Positions 9,200 to 18,512 are shown, counted from the first letter of the stretch. The stretch is 64,000 bases of DNA from Fidelibacterota bacterium (GCA_947475895.1 CANJMF010000001.1:62001-126000), one strand, 5' to 3'. Notes: a model not told the origin generated them from the sequence alone. Made by a program: numbers and translations.

Positions 9200-10869
9200 T
9201 TCTTCTCCGCGTTACGAATGGCGGCGATGGTCGCCCCGGGGAAAGCATCGAGCAGCGCTTTTACAAGCGGATCGGATTTCGCGTGTTCGACCTCTTGTTC
9301 ATGCAATGTCGGTTGGCCCGCTGCATTCACCACGCTGACCATCCAACGTTGACCCGTCCAATCGCGCAGATGCGCGCCGACCTGACCCGCCAAATCTTTG
9401 GATGCATTTTTGTCTGTATTGAATTCGATCACGCCCTGATCGAAGCGCACGAGCCGCACGTTGTGTTTCAACTGCGCGGCCAACATGGCGTATTTTTTCT
9501 GCTCGAACAGCGCGGCAATCTCGGCAAACGACTGCGGCGTTGCATAAGCTTGCGGCTCGTTGACGGGAAGGGCCTCAGGCGCCATGGCCCGGGCAACGCT
9601 GCCCTGTGTCGAAGGACGTTGCGGGGGCGGTGCCATTGACGGCGCGCGAACCGCTACAGACCCACCGCTTTCAAGGGCTTTGAGGGCATCGGCAGGCGTA
9701 GGAAGGTCGGCAGCATACGCGATGCGTACCAGCACCATCTCGGCGGCTTGGAGCGGCATCGGCGCCGAGCGGATTTCGGTCAGCCCCTTCAGGAGCATCT
9801 GCCATGCGCGCGTGATGACGGCCATGCCGAGCTTTTCCGACATCGCTGCGCCGCGCTTGCGTTCGGCTTCAGCGAGCGCCGGATCGGCCGCACCTTCGGG
9901 AGCCACTTTCAAGCGCGTCAGCCAATGAACAAGTTCGAGCAAATCTTGAATGACAACGACGGGGCTTGCGCCCGCCGCGTATTGGTTGGCGAGCAGATCG
10001 AGCGCCGTCTTCACATCGCCGCGCATGACAGCATCGAGCAGATCGAAAATCATCACGCGATCGGCAAGACCCAGCATGCCGCGCACGGCATCTTCCGTAA
10101 CCACTTGGCCTGCGGCTTGCGAGATCGCTTGATCGAGAATGGAAAGACCGTCGCGAGCAGAGCCATCGGCCGCGCGCGCAATCAGCGCGAGCGCGCCGTC
10201 GTCGACCTTAGCGCCTTCCTTGGCGGAAACAGCCGCAAACAAACTCTGCAGCTTTTCGCTCTCGATGCGACGCAGATCGAACCGTTGGCAGCGCGACAGT
10301 ACCGTAACCGGAACCTTGCGGATTTCGGTCGTCGCAAAAATGAATTTCACATGCTCGGGTGGCTCTTCGAGCGTCTTCAACAAAGCATTGAACGCCTTGT
10401 CGGACAGCATGTGCACTTCGTCGACGATATAGATCTTAAAGCGCGCCGAGGTCGGGCGATAACGCACGCCTTCCAGCAGCTCGCGGATATCGTCGATGCC
10501 CGTGCGGCTGGCCGCGTCCATCTCGAGCACATCGACATGCCGGTCTTCGGCGATGGCTGTGCAATTCGCGCACACGCCGCAAGGTTCGGGCGTCGGGCCA
10601 CCCTTACCATCAGGCCCAATGCAATTGAGCGCCTTGGCGATGATGCGTGCGGTCGTGGTTTTACCGACGCCGCGCACGCCGGTCAGCATATAGCCCTGGG
10701 CGATGCGCCCTGAGGTGATCGCGTTCTTGAGGGTGCGGACAAGCGCGTCTTGGCCGACCAAATCGCCGAACGAAGACGGCCGGTATTTACGCGCGAGAAC
10801 GCGATATTCGCCTGCCGCTTTGGAGCCTGACCGGTCGTCGGAAATACGCTCGGTCACGGGTTTGTCCAT
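9196..10869 (-). CDS. dnaX: DNA polymerase III subunits gamma/tau
   Basis: The clamp-loader ATPase of the replisome. In the 557-residue product Walker A is GVRGVGKT at 64-71, the zinc module uses C83, C97, C100 and C103, the Walker B/DExx is DEVH at 150-153, and the sensor region includes LSRCQRFDLRRI. The C-terminal third, after a Pro/Ser-rich linker at about residue 400, is the tau-like region (EIAALFEQKKYAMLAAQL). I did not see an obvious A-run frameshift site for a gamma form. The SRP RNA gene lies immediately upstream on the same strand. Confidence 0.97.
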   Translation of the reverse strand: MDKPVTERISDDRSGSKAAGEYRVLARKYRPSSFGDLVGQDALVRTLKNAITSGRIAQGYMLTGVRGVGKTTTARIIAKALNCIGPDGKGGPTPEPCGVCANCTAIAEDRHVDVLEMDAASRTGIDDIRELLEGVRYRPTSARFKIYIVDEVHMLSDKAFNALLKTLEEPPEHVKFIFATTEIRKVPVTVLSRCQRFDLRRIESEKLQSLFAAVSAKEGAKVDDGALALIARAADGSARDGLSILDQAISQAAGQVVTEDAVRGMLGLADRVMIFDLLDAVMRGDVKTALDLLANQYAAGASPVVVIQDLLELVHWLTRLKVAPEGAADPALAEAERKRGAAMSEKLGMAVITRAWQMLLKGLTEIRSAPMPLQAAEMVLVRIAYAADLPTPADALKALESGGSVAVRAPSMAPPPQRPSTQGSVARAMAPEALPVNEPQAYATPQSFAEIAALFEQKKYAMLAAQLKHNVRLVRFDQGVIEFNTDKNASKDLAGQVGAHLRDWTGQRWMVSVVNAAGQPTLHEQEVEHAKSDPLVKALLDAFPGATIAAIRNAEKK

Positions 10870-10899
10870 GCGGGGCTCGGAGCGGGTGAAGGAAAGGGT

Positions 10900-10995
10900 G
10901 AGAGACTGGACAGCGACCCGGACCGAAACTCGTTACGGCTGCTTCCTTCCGGACCTGACCGGGTTGGCGAGGAGTCCGTCCACCGCCAGCCTCTC
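10900..10995 (-). ncRNA. ffs: Signal recognition particle RNA (4.5S-like)
   Basis: The strand read leftwards contains GGTCAGGTCCGGAAGGAAGC followed by AGCC, the near-invariant SRP RNA apical domain with the GGAA tetraloop and symmetric/asymmetric loops. The ends pair: the 5' arm GAGAGGCTGG (10995-10986) with the 3' arm CCAGTCTCTC (10909-10900), one G-U pair. The roughly 96-nt size and position before dnaX are standard for alphaproteobacteria. The protein partner, Ffh, is encoded at 61512-62939. Confidence 0.95.
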
Positions 10996-11002
10996 GAGGG
11001 CC

Positions 11003-11008
11003 AGTATA
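11003..11008 (-). promoter_or_regulatory. -10 element of the SRP RNA promoter
   Basis: TATACT on the leftward strand ends 7 bases before the predicted RNA 5' end at 10995, the correct spacing for a sigma70-type -10 box. A -35 match is poor (TTGCTT at 11033-11028, 19 bases away), as is common in alphaproteobacteria. Confidence 0.6.
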
Positions 11009-11121
11009 TCAGGACTCGGCGCACGCAAAGCAAGCCTTGCTGCATTTCCGACAAACTCTTTTCACATAACAGTTTTTTGCAGTTGAAACCCGGACCCGAA
11101 GCGCTCAAAAAGCGTAGCATC

Positions 11122-12705
11122 ATGACCCTCGATTCGCCCTCGTCTGAACGCCGCCCTAAGCCCCTGGTGCTTTGCATCCTGGATGGCTGGGGCTACCGGA
11201 CAGAAACGACCGACAATGCCCTCGCCCAAGCGACGTTGCCGGTCTGGAACCGCTTTTGGTCCAACTACCCCCATGCACTGGTGGAAACCAGCGGCAACGA
11301 CGTGGGGTTGCCTCAGGGCCAGATGGGCAACTCAGAAGTTGGACACATGAACATCGGCGGCGGCCGGGTCATGAGCCAGGATCTGCCGCGCATCGACGCC
11401 GCCATCGAAGACGGCAGCATCGGCAAGAACCCGGTTCTGCAAAAATTTATCGCCGACCTGAAAACGAGCGGCGGCGCATGTCATCTTTTAGGACTCGTCT
11501 CGAAGGGCGGCGTGCATTCTCACCAAGACCACATCGTCGCGTTTGCGCGTTTGCTAGATAACGCAGGTGTGCCGGTTCACATCCATGCGTTCCTCGATGG
11601 CCGCGATTCGCCACCGCAATCGGCCCAGGAATACATGGCGGAGTTCCTCGTTCAGATTTCCGAACTCAAGCACGTGACCATAGCGACGGTCGGCGGACGC
11701 TATTTCGGCATGGACCGCGATAAGCGGTGGGAGCGCGTCGAGAAAGCCTACGAAGCCATCACGAACGGTATCGGCGTGAAAGTTGCCGACCCGCTGACGG
11801 CGATCAAGCAAGCCTACGACGCGAAGGTCACCGACGAGTTCGTTCTGCCCGCCGTTGTGAATGGGTTTACGGGCATGAAAGACGGCGACGGCGTGCTCAT
11901 GGCCAACTTCCGGGCCGACCGGGTGCGGCAGATTCTAGGGGCGCTGTTGGATCCCGCCTTCAAAGACTTTCAACGACCGCGGGCCATCAAATTCTCGGCT
12001 GCCGTCGGCACAACACAGTATTCCAATCACCTCGCGAAATTGATGACTGCGATGTTCGCGCCCCAGTCGGCCAGCAACACGCTCGGTGAACTCATCAGCA
12101 ACGCTGGCATGACTCAGCTGCGCATCGCCGAAACCGAAAAGTATGCGCACGTGACGTTCTTTCTAAATGGCGGCGTCGAACAGGAATTTCCCGGCGAAAG
12201 CCGTATTTTGATTCCGAGTCCAAAAGTTGTCACTTACGATTTGCAGCCGGAAATGTCGGCGCCTGAAGTCGCGGACAAGATTATCGATGCCATCGACAAT
12301 ATGAAATTCGACGTCATCATTGTGAACTTCGCCAATGGCGACATGGTGGGACACACTGGTATTTTGCCGGCAGCGGTTAAAGCCGCAGAAGCGTTGGATG
12401 TCTGTTTGGGTCGCTTGGAAGCTGCTTTGAAAAAATCCGGCGGGTGCATGATCGTCACCGCCGATCACGGCAACTTGGAAATGATGCGCGATCAAGCAAC
12501 CGGCGAGCCGCATACACAGCACACCACTGGCAGCGTGCCGATTGTGTTGGTGAACGGCCCACCTGAGGCTAAGCAACTCTCCAATGGACGCCTCGCCGAC
12601 ATTGCGCCGACGGTGCTTGAACTCCTTCATTTACAAAAGCCGAAAGAAATGACCGGGCATTCGTTGCTGCATGCAGCCCCCGCCGTGGTCCGTGCTGCGC
12701 AATAA
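11122..12705 (+). CDS. gpmI: 2,3-bisphosphoglycerate-independent phosphoglycerate mutase
   Basis: Interconverts 3- and 2-phosphoglycerate through a phosphoserine, with two Mn ions. In the 527-residue product starting at ATG 11122, D21 lies in ILDGWG, the nucleophile S71 in MGNSEVGH, and the C-terminal metal site is TADHGNLE. The frame is open 15 codons upstream to a TTG, but that lacks family similarity. The next gene starts inside its 3' end (35-base overlap), so envC-like expression is probably coupled. Confidence 0.96.
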   Translation: MTLDSPSSERRPKPLVLCILDGWGYRTETTDNALAQATLPVWNRFWSNYPHALVETSGNDVGLPQGQMGNSEVGHMNIGGGRVMSQDLPRIDAAIEDGSIGKNPVLQKFIADLKTSGGACHLLGLVSKGGVHSHQDHIVAFARLLDNAGVPVHIHAFLDGRDSPPQSAQEYMAEFLVQISELKHVTIATVGGRYFGMDRDKRWERVEKAYEAITNGIGVKVADPLTAIKQAYDAKVTDEFVLPAVVNGFTGMKDGDGVLMANFRADRVRQILGALLDPAFKDFQRPRAIKFSAAVGTTQYSNHLAKLMTAMFAPQSASNTLGELISNAGMTQLRIAETEKYAHVTFFLNGGVEQEFPGESRILIPSPKVVTYDLQPEMSAPEVADKIIDAIDNMKFDVIIVNFANGDMVGHTGILPAAVKAAEALDVCLGRLEAALKKSGGCMIVTADHGNLEMMRDQATGEPHTQHTTGSVPIVLVNGPPEAKQLSNGRLADIAPTVLELLHLQKPKEMTGHSLLHAAPAVVRAAQ

Positions 12706-13993
12706 AACGCGCCTTTTTCCGATCGTCGCCGTCGCAGCGATGCTTGCTGTTCCGGTTTTTGGCGCCGATGACAGCACAAAATTAAAAGCCCTCGAAAGGC
12801 AGCTCGAAGAAGCGAAAGCAGAACGCGAGAAGCTACAGTCACAAGCGCAATCGCTCGAACAGAGCCTGGCCGCGTTGCGTGCGCAGACGGTCGAGGTGGC
12901 GAAAGATATTCAAAGCCAGGAGCACTCGGTCACGGTTCTTGAGGCGCGGCTCGCGGATATGGAGCGCGACGCACAGTCCATGAGCGAAGCCTTGAAGCGT
13001 CGCGACGCGCAAATGGTGAGCGTGTTGATGGCGCTTGAACGGCTCGCCTTGCGTCCGGGGGATGCGTTGACGTTGTCGCCCTTATCGCCCGACGACGCGG
13101 TACGCAGCGCCATTCTCCTGCGCTCGGCTGTTCCAAGCATCAAGGCATCCGTCACTGCGTTGCGAAGCGACCTGAACGCCTACTATCAAGCACGCGCGCA
13201 GATCGCGGATCAGAAGGAAAAAGTGGCGGCAGGCGCGGCCGCGCTTTTGCAAAAGCGCGCCAACCTCACAAAGCTGGTGAGCGTGCGCACCGAACAACAA
13301 GCCACTTTGGCGACCCGCAGCGACGAGACCGATCGACGACTCGCCAAAGTCGCGAAGGACGCCCAGGACCTCCGCGAGCTGTTCGCCAAGCTTGCCGAGG
13401 AAAAGGGAAAACGCGAAGAGGAAGAACGCAAACTCGCCGCAAAAAAAGCGGCAGAACCGCGGATTGCGAGCGCGCCGCCGCCGGCCGTTGCCTTGAAGGC
13501 GCCCTCGGGAGCCGCCCCGTCCGAACCGAAGCCGGCGCTAAAAGCGGCCCAAGACCATGAAGTTGCTGTAACGCGCTCGTTCGCCAAAGGCCACGGAACC
13601 ATGCCCTTTCCGGTGGAAGGCTCCTTGGCCAGCAAGTACGGCGAGGCGGCGGGGACGACGGAAGACGCCGGCTTACGCGCCAAAGGCATCACGCTCAATA
13701 CACGCGCGGGCGCTCAGGTGATCGCACCCTATGATGGAATCATAGCCTTTGCCGGGCCTTTTCGCGGGTACGGGCAGCTATTGATCATCGAACATAGCGA
13801 AGGATATCATACCTTGCTGGCTGGTATGGGCCGCATCGACATAGCCGTTGGACAGCGCGTTCTCGCCGGCGAACCGGTGGGGATTATGAATGAAAACGCC
13901 TCCTCTTCGCTCTATGTGGAATTGCGCCGCGATGGTCAGCCGATCAATCCTCTTCCCTGGTTGGCGGACCGCACAAACAAGAACAGCGGTTAA
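12671..13993 (+). CDS. envC: EnvC-like murein hydrolase activator (degenerate M23/LytM)
   Basis: A 440-residue periplasmic protein: signal peptide to about residue 32 (PVFGADD), two long coiled-coil stretches (about 35-130 and 170-270, ending in a KREEEERKLAAKKAAE run), an Ala/Pro linker, and a C-terminal LytM/M23 domain (about 320-435). The zinc-ligand HxxxD and HxH motifs of active M23 endopeptidases are absent: the matching positions read RGYGQLLIIEH and LYVELR. This is the pattern of EnvC-type activators that switch on N-acetylmuramyl-L-alanine amidases during division rather than cutting peptidoglycan themselves. ctpA and a YibQ-like gene follow, the usual envC neighbourhood. Confidence 0.9.
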   Translation: MQPPPWSVLRNKTRLFPIVAVAAMLAVPVFGADDSTKLKALERQLEEAKAEREKLQSQAQSLEQSLAALRAQTVEVAKDIQSQEHSVTVLEARLADMERDAQSMSEALKRRDAQMVSVLMALERLALRPGDALTLSPLSPDDAVRSAILLRSAVPSIKASVTALRSDLNAYYQARAQIADQKEKVAAGAAALLQKRANLTKLVSVRTEQQATLATRSDETDRRLAKVAKDAQDLRELFAKLAEEKGKREEEERKLAAKKAAEPRIASAPPPAVALKAPSGAAPSEPKPALKAAQDHEVAVTRSFAKGHGTMPFPVEGSLASKYGEAAGTTEDAGLRAKGITLNTRAGAQVIAPYDGIIAFAGPFRGYGQLLIIEHSEGYHTLLAGMGRIDIAVGQRVLAGEPVGIMNENASSSLYVELRRDGQPINPLPWLADRTNKNSG

Positions 13994-14041
13994 GCACGAA
14001 ATAAAAATGGGACGTGAATTTTTTTCGAGGATGTCATCACT

Positions 14042-15463
14042 ATGCGTATGAAATCTTTTGCGACCGCTCTCTCGCTGGTCGCTCTTCTCGGATCGTCGTG
14101 CCTGATCGCGCCGACGTTTGCCGCGGAGACCAAGAACAACACCAAGTTCTCCGAGGACACCTATAAGTATCTTGAGCTCTTCGGTGACGTCTTCGAACGC
14201 GTTCGTAAAGACTACGTCGAAGAAGTCTCCGACCAGACGCTTTTGGAAAATGCCATCAACGGTATGCTCACCGGCCTCGACCCGCACTCGGGCTACATGC
14301 CCGCGAAAAATTTCCAGGATATGCAGGAGCAAACCAAAGGCGAGTTCGGGGGCCTTGGCATTGAAGTGGCACTCGACGGCAACTTGGTAAAAGTGGTTTC
14401 ACCCATCGACGATACTCCGGCAGCGAAGGGCGGGGTTCAATCGGGTGACCACATCCTCGCCATCGACGGCAAGCCTGCTGTCGGTCTAACGTTGAACGAA
14501 GCCGTCGATAAGATGCGCGGACCTGTCGGAAGCTCAATTACATTGACCTTTGCACGCGAAGGACGCGAACCGTTCGATATCTCGCTGCAGCGCGCGGTTA
14601 TCAAAGTACAATCCGTCGTTTCGCGTGCCGAAGGCGATGTGGGCTACATCCGCATCAGCCAATTCACCGAGCAGACGCAGACCGGCCTCGACAATTCGAT
14701 CAAGAAGCTGAAAGGCCAGATCGGCGACAAGCTGAAAGGCTACGTGCTCGACTTGCGCAACAATCCGGGCGGCTTGCTCGATCAGGCCGTGTCGGTCTCA
14801 GATACCTTCCTCGATCGCGGCGAGATCGTTTCGACGCGTTCGCGCCATACGGAAGAAACGCAGCGCTTCGCGGCAAAGGCCGGTGATTCGGCCGATGGAA
14901 AACCGATTGTCGTTCTCATCAACGACGGCTCGGCGTCCGCTTCGGAAATTGTTGCCGGTGCCTTGCAAGATCACAAACGCGCCATTCTCATGGGCACAAA
15001 GAGCTTCGGTAAAGGTTCGGTGCAGACGATCATCCCGCTCGCGCGCGGCGAAAGCGCCATGCGCCTGACCACGGCGCGTTATTACACGCCGAGCGGTCGT
15101 TCGATTCAGTCGCTCGGCATCACGCCGGACATCGAAGTTCAGCAGGCAAAACTTGAGAAGATCAATGTGCCCACGTTCCTGCGCCGTCAGGAGTCGGATC
15201 TCACGGGCGCATTGAAGAATGATACGATCAAGGAACAAGCTCCGGCCAAGCCTGGTGCGAAACCGCCGGCCGTCGCGCCGGGTGCGACGCCTGGCCCGAC
15301 CTCGCAGATGACCCCGCCCGCAGGCGCGGCGGGCAAACCGGCAGCGGGTGCCGCGGGGGCCCAAACGGCCGCCGATACAACGATTGAGGACTATCAGCTA
15401 TCGCGCGCGCTCGACATGCTGCGCGGGATCGCCATCTATCAAAAAACCGCGGCGGCGAAATAA
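14042..15463 (+). CDS. ctpA: S41 family carboxy-terminal processing protease
   Basis: A 473-residue exported protease with signal peptide (cut near Ala27-Ala28), PDZ domain (about 100-185, GGLGIEVALDGNLVKVVSP) and S41 catalytic domain. The Ser-Lys dyad is S299 in GSASASEIVAG and K324 in SFGKGSVQ, 25 residues apart as in other C-terminal processing proteases. The tail (about 400-440) is Pro/Ala/Gly rich. CtpA trims periplasmic proteins, including peptidoglycan hydrolases. A GAGG sits 11 bases before the ATG. Confidence 0.96.
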   Translation: MRMKSFATALSLVALLGSSCLIAPTFAAETKNNTKFSEDTYKYLELFGDVFERVRKDYVEEVSDQTLLENAINGMLTGLDPHSGYMPAKNFQDMQEQTKGEFGGLGIEVALDGNLVKVVSPIDDTPAAKGGVQSGDHILAIDGKPAVGLTLNEAVDKMRGPVGSSITLTFAREGREPFDISLQRAVIKVQSVVSRAEGDVGYIRISQFTEQTQTGLDNSIKKLKGQIGDKLKGYVLDLRNNPGGLLDQAVSVSDTFLDRGEIVSTRSRHTEETQRFAAKAGDSADGKPIVVLINDGSASASEIVAGALQDHKRAILMGTKSFGKGSVQTIIPLARGESAMRLTTARYYTPSGRSIQSLGITPDIEVQQAKLEKINVPTFLRRQESDLTGALKNDTIKEQAPAKPGAKPPAVAPGATPGPTSQMTPPAGAAGKPAAGAAGAQTAADTTIEDYQLSRALDMLRGIAIYQKTAAAK

Positions 15464-15480
15464 GTCTACCGTTCGAAAAC

Positions 15481-15511
15481 CCCCACCCTTAAGGGCCTAT
15501 TAAGGGTGGGG
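15481..15511 (+). terminator. 12-bp perfect hairpin after ctpA
   Basis: CCCCACCCTTAA (15481-15492) pairs perfectly with TTAAGGGTGGGG (15500-15511) around a 7-base loop, 17 bases after the ctpA stop. No U-run follows (CTCGTACAAC), so it may be an attenuator or mRNA-stabilising hairpin rather than a full intrinsic terminator. Confidence 0.6.
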
Positions 15512-15596
15512 CTCGTACAACACAGTCGGGTTATACTGTGATGGTTCCGGGCTGCGCGTTTCGGCGCACGATGCCCGTGAAACGAGGAGCTAGGCC

Positions 15597-17108
15597 ATGG
15601 CCTTTTCACCGGGCGCGTTACTCAGCGCACTGCGCCGCGACAAGGCAAAGGACCCTTTTGGGGGTGACGACCTCTTTGACGGCGAATCTTCGCTCGCTGG
15701 CAAAGGCCCCAAAATTGCGCTCATTGCGAGCGGCGTGCTGTTTGTCGTGCTTGTGGGCGGCGTCGTCACCATCTTTTTAACCGGCGATAAAAACGCAGCG
15801 GCGCCAGCTGTCGGCGGCATGCTGACGGATCTTCAAGTTGAAGAAGACGTTCCCGCGGAACATGCCGTCGCTGCAAATACACCAGCGACGCCTGCTCCCG
15901 CTGCACCCGCTCCCGCCGCTGCTCCCGCCGCACCCGATGCTACGGCCGCCAAACCCGCAACACCGGCGCTCACCCCGCCGCCTGCGCCTGCTGAAGCTAA
16001 AGTCGCGGCAGTGCCCGCACCGGCGGCTCCGCCTGTCGCCGCGCCGTCGAAAGAGCCTGCCAAAGACGCCCATGCTCCGCCCGCGGAAGCAAAGCCCGAG
16101 ATGAAAACGGCAGCCCTCCCGCCAGCCAAAGGTGCTGCGCCCGAGGTGAAATTGCCCGAAGCCAAAACGGACGCGAAAGCGCCTGTGACCGCTGAAGCAC
16201 CCGTCGAAGAGGTTGTGCCTCCGAAAGAGATTGGAGGAATCCCGGCACTCACCGCATCGGGAGCCGCACCTGGTGCGCCGAAGATTTTCGACTTACCTAA
16301 GAATGCCGATACGGGCCCGACGGCTGCCGGCGGACGCCCGCGTCTGGCCGAACCGGCCATTCCGCCCACGGATAAGGTCGCGCTCAATGCACCGCCGCCG
16401 CGCTTCGCCAACCTGACGGACATCAAGAAAGATACGAAGTCGGCGGGCGCGCCTCCGACTGGAGCAAAACTCGCAGTCGTCGTTGATGGCTTAGGCCTCA
16501 GTCAAATTGCAACAGACGCGGCGATTTCAAAGCTGCCGGCAGCCGTCACCCTCGCTTTCAGCCCTTACACACGCGACCTCAAAAAGTGGATCGAGAAGGC
16601 AAAAGCCAGCGGCCACGAAGTGCTCATCGAAGTGCCGATGGAAAGCAAAACCTTTCCCGCCGAAGATCCAGGGCCGCTTGGACTTTTGACCGTGAACGAT
16701 GCCAAGGAAAACGGCATGCGCCTCGATGCGATCTTGAAGGATGCCGGCTCGGCGATTGGTGTTCTCGATTCCAGCGGCAGCAAATTCCGAGAGGACCAAA
16801 GCATCAACGCCGTGTTCGCGAAGTTGAAAGAAAAGAACCTGTTCTACGTTCAGGGCGAGCCAGGCGTACGCGTCGGCGAAGCCGGCGTTCCCACAGCCGT
16901 CGCCGACGTAATCATCGACGAGCGCCCCTTCCGAGCGGCCGTAGACGCCCGCCTGGACTACGCCGAGCGTTTGGCGAAGTATCAAGGTAGCGCGATCGCC
17001 TCGATGAGCGCCAAACCGGTGAGCTTCGAACGCTTGGTTTTGTGGCTGGAACAGTCACAGAAAAAAGGCGTCACGCTAGCGCCCGTTTCGCAAGTGCTCA
17101 TCCGCTAA
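15597..17108 (+). CDS. Divergent polysaccharide deacetylase (YibQ/DUF610 family)
   Basis: A 503-residue protein: a cytoplasmic start, one transmembrane helix (about 39-61), a very Ala/Pro/Lys-rich periplasmic linker (about 75-285) and a C-terminal deacetylase-like domain (about 288-500) with LAVVVDGLGLS, LAFSPYTRDL, VLIEVPMES and YQGSAIASM. Many relatives have a DD pair at the start of the domain; here it is DG, in keeping with a divergent and perhaps non-catalytic fold. YibQ proteins sit next to envC and ctpA in many proteobacteria, as here. A GAGGAG ribosome site precedes ATG 15597. Confidence 0.88.
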   Translation: MAFSPGALLSALRRDKAKDPFGGDDLFDGESSLAGKGPKIALIASGVLFVVLVGGVVTIFLTGDKNAAAPAVGGMLTDLQVEEDVPAEHAVAANTPATPAPAAPAPAAAPAAPDATAAKPATPALTPPPAPAEAKVAAVPAPAAPPVAAPSKEPAKDAHAPPAEAKPEMKTAALPPAKGAAPEVKLPEAKTDAKAPVTAEAPVEEVVPPKEIGGIPALTASGAAPGAPKIFDLPKNADTGPTAAGGRPRLAEPAIPPTDKVALNAPPPRFANLTDIKKDTKSAGAPPTGAKLAVVVDGLGLSQIATDAAISKLPAAVTLAFSPYTRDLKKWIEKAKASGHEVLIEVPMESKTFPAEDPGPLGLLTVNDAKENGMRLDAILKDAGSAIGVLDSSGSKFREDQSINAVFAKLKEKNLFYVQGEPGVRVGEAGVPTAVADVIIDERPFRAAVDARLDYAERLAKYQGSAIASMSAKPVSFERLVLWLEQSQKKGVTLAPVSQVLIR

Positions 17109-17112
17109 TTTG

Positions 17113-17601
17113 ATGGCCAAGACGCCTTCAGCGAAGCCGTACCGTCGCGGTGTCGGGATCGTATTACTCAATGCGCGCGGCCAAGTGTTCGTCGCCGAGC
17201 GTATCGATACGCCGGGTGCATGGCAGATGCCGCAAGGCGGCATCGATAAAGGCGAAACACCGCGCGAAGCCGCCGTGCGCGAACTTCATGAAGAAATCGG
17301 AACCGACAAAGCCCGTATCGTTGCCGTGACGCGCGCTTGGCTGCGCTATGATTTGCCGGCAGATCTCCAGGCGAACGTTTGGAAGGGCAAATATCGCGGC
17401 CAGGAACAGAAGTGGTTCCTGATGAAGTTCACGGGTGTGGACCAGGACGTCGACCTCGAGACCGACCATCCGGAATTTCAGGCGTGGAAGTGGATGAGCT
17501 TTCACCAGCTGCCGCGTGTCGCGGTCGGCTTTAAACGCCTGATTTATAAGGAAGTCGTTGCGGCATTCGGCGACAAGGTTGCCGCGCTTAAAAAACGCTA
17601 A
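17113..17601 (+). CDS. rppH: RNA pyrophosphohydrolase (Nudix)
   Basis: Converts 5'-triphosphate RNA ends to monophosphates, starting RNase E-dependent decay. The 162-residue product has a complete Nudix box at 42-64 (G42, E48, R56, E57, E60, E61, G63) preceded by WQMPQGG, and the RppH-type YRRGVGIVLLN opening. I chose ATG 17113 over the TTG one codon earlier. Four bases separate the YibQ-like stop from this ATG. Its 3' end overlaps the convergent diiron-protein gene by 4 bases. Confidence 0.95.
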   Translation: MAKTPSAKPYRRGVGIVLLNARGQVFVAERIDTPGAWQMPQGGIDKGETPREAAVRELHEEIGTDKARIVAVTRAWLRYDLPADLQANVWKGKYRGQEQKWFLMKFTGVDQDVDLETDHPEFQAWKWMSFHQLPRVAVGFKRLIYKEVVAAFGDKVAALKKR

Positions 17602-18443
17602 ACCCGCGCCAGCGTTGGCCGGAATTTGCGGCCGCGCGTACGAATCACCAACCACAAAACTTGCGTCACTGCTTTTGCGGCCCAGCCTTCGGGATCAAGC
17701 CCAGCGGCTTGCGCGAACATGAATCCAGCACGGCGCACGTGCCGTTCCTGATAAAACGCAAATGTGCGCTCGCCATAAGCCGCATTGGCCGCTACGCGAT
17801 CATAGGCGCCCTGCCCACCGTTTCCGGCGTAATAGGCCGAGGCAATTTCGTCATCGGTGGTTTCGCGAAAACGCGATACGGCGACTTTCAAACGCTCCCA
17901 CCGCGCCCGCCATCCCGGCTTCAGGTAGCGTTCCATATGCGTGTAGAAAAGTTTGTAGTGCGCAAATTCGTCGGCCGCGATCTTGGCGCAGATTTGTTTC
18001 AACACCGGCTCATCGACGGCATCGCGAATCGCCGAGTAAAACGAACTGGTGCCGGTCTCGACAATGCAGCGCGCGCACAACTCGCCCAGCCGCGAACCCC
18101 GAACCGATTCGGTCGCGTCCACAGGGATCTGATAAATCGAGGTGAAGTGGTTGAAGCTGCGATCGAGGTTGAAATTCGAATCGGCCAGTTCGGCCCACTT
18201 TCCGAGCGCCATCCCGTGCTGCTCTTCTTCAACCGCCCACGTACGCGCAACGGCGCAAAACAATTCGTCGCCGGCGAACACGCTACAAAGATAGCGGGCA
18301 TAATCGCCGCCATTGCGTTCGACCATGGCCGCAGTCTTCACGACCATCAGCAGGTCCGGCGTCACCTTAGACGCGTCGAATCGCGACCACTGGATGTCAT
18401 CCAGAGTCCAATGGCGCTTGTCTGTAGAGGCGACGGCGTTCAT
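17598..18443 (-). CDS. Ferritin-like diiron protein
   Basis: A 281-residue mostly helical protein with the iron-ligand pattern of the ferritin-like/acyl-ACP desaturase superfamily: E42 in MVERNGGDYARY, ExxH in VEEEQHGM (E73, H76), a third-helix glutamate in VETGTSSFYSA, and DExxH in AADEFAHYK. The spacing is nearer to acyl-ACP desaturases and AurF-type oxygenases than to bacterioferritin. Substrate is unknown. Start MNAVASTDKRHW at ATG 18443 is preferred over an in-frame codon 6 residues upstream. No signal peptide is visible. Confidence 0.78.
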   Translation of the reverse strand: MNAVASTDKRHWTLDDIQWSRFDASKVTPDLLMVVKTAAMVERNGGDYARYLCSVFAGDELFCAVARTWAVEEEQHGMALGKWAELADSNFNLDRSFNHFTSIYQIPVDATESVRGSRLGELCARCIVETGTSSFYSAIRDAVDEPVLKQICAKIAADEFAHYKLFYTHMERYLKPGWRARWERLKVAVSRFRETTDDEIASAYYAGNGGQGAYDRVAANAAYGERTFAFYQERHVRRAGFMFAQAAGLDPEGWAAKAVTQVLWLVIRTRGRKFRPTLARV

Positions 18444-18512
18444 GGCGAAGATATAGCGCAATCAGCGCTGCAACAAAACCGTCATGGATATGAAGGGCTT
18501 AGCGGGCGCCGT

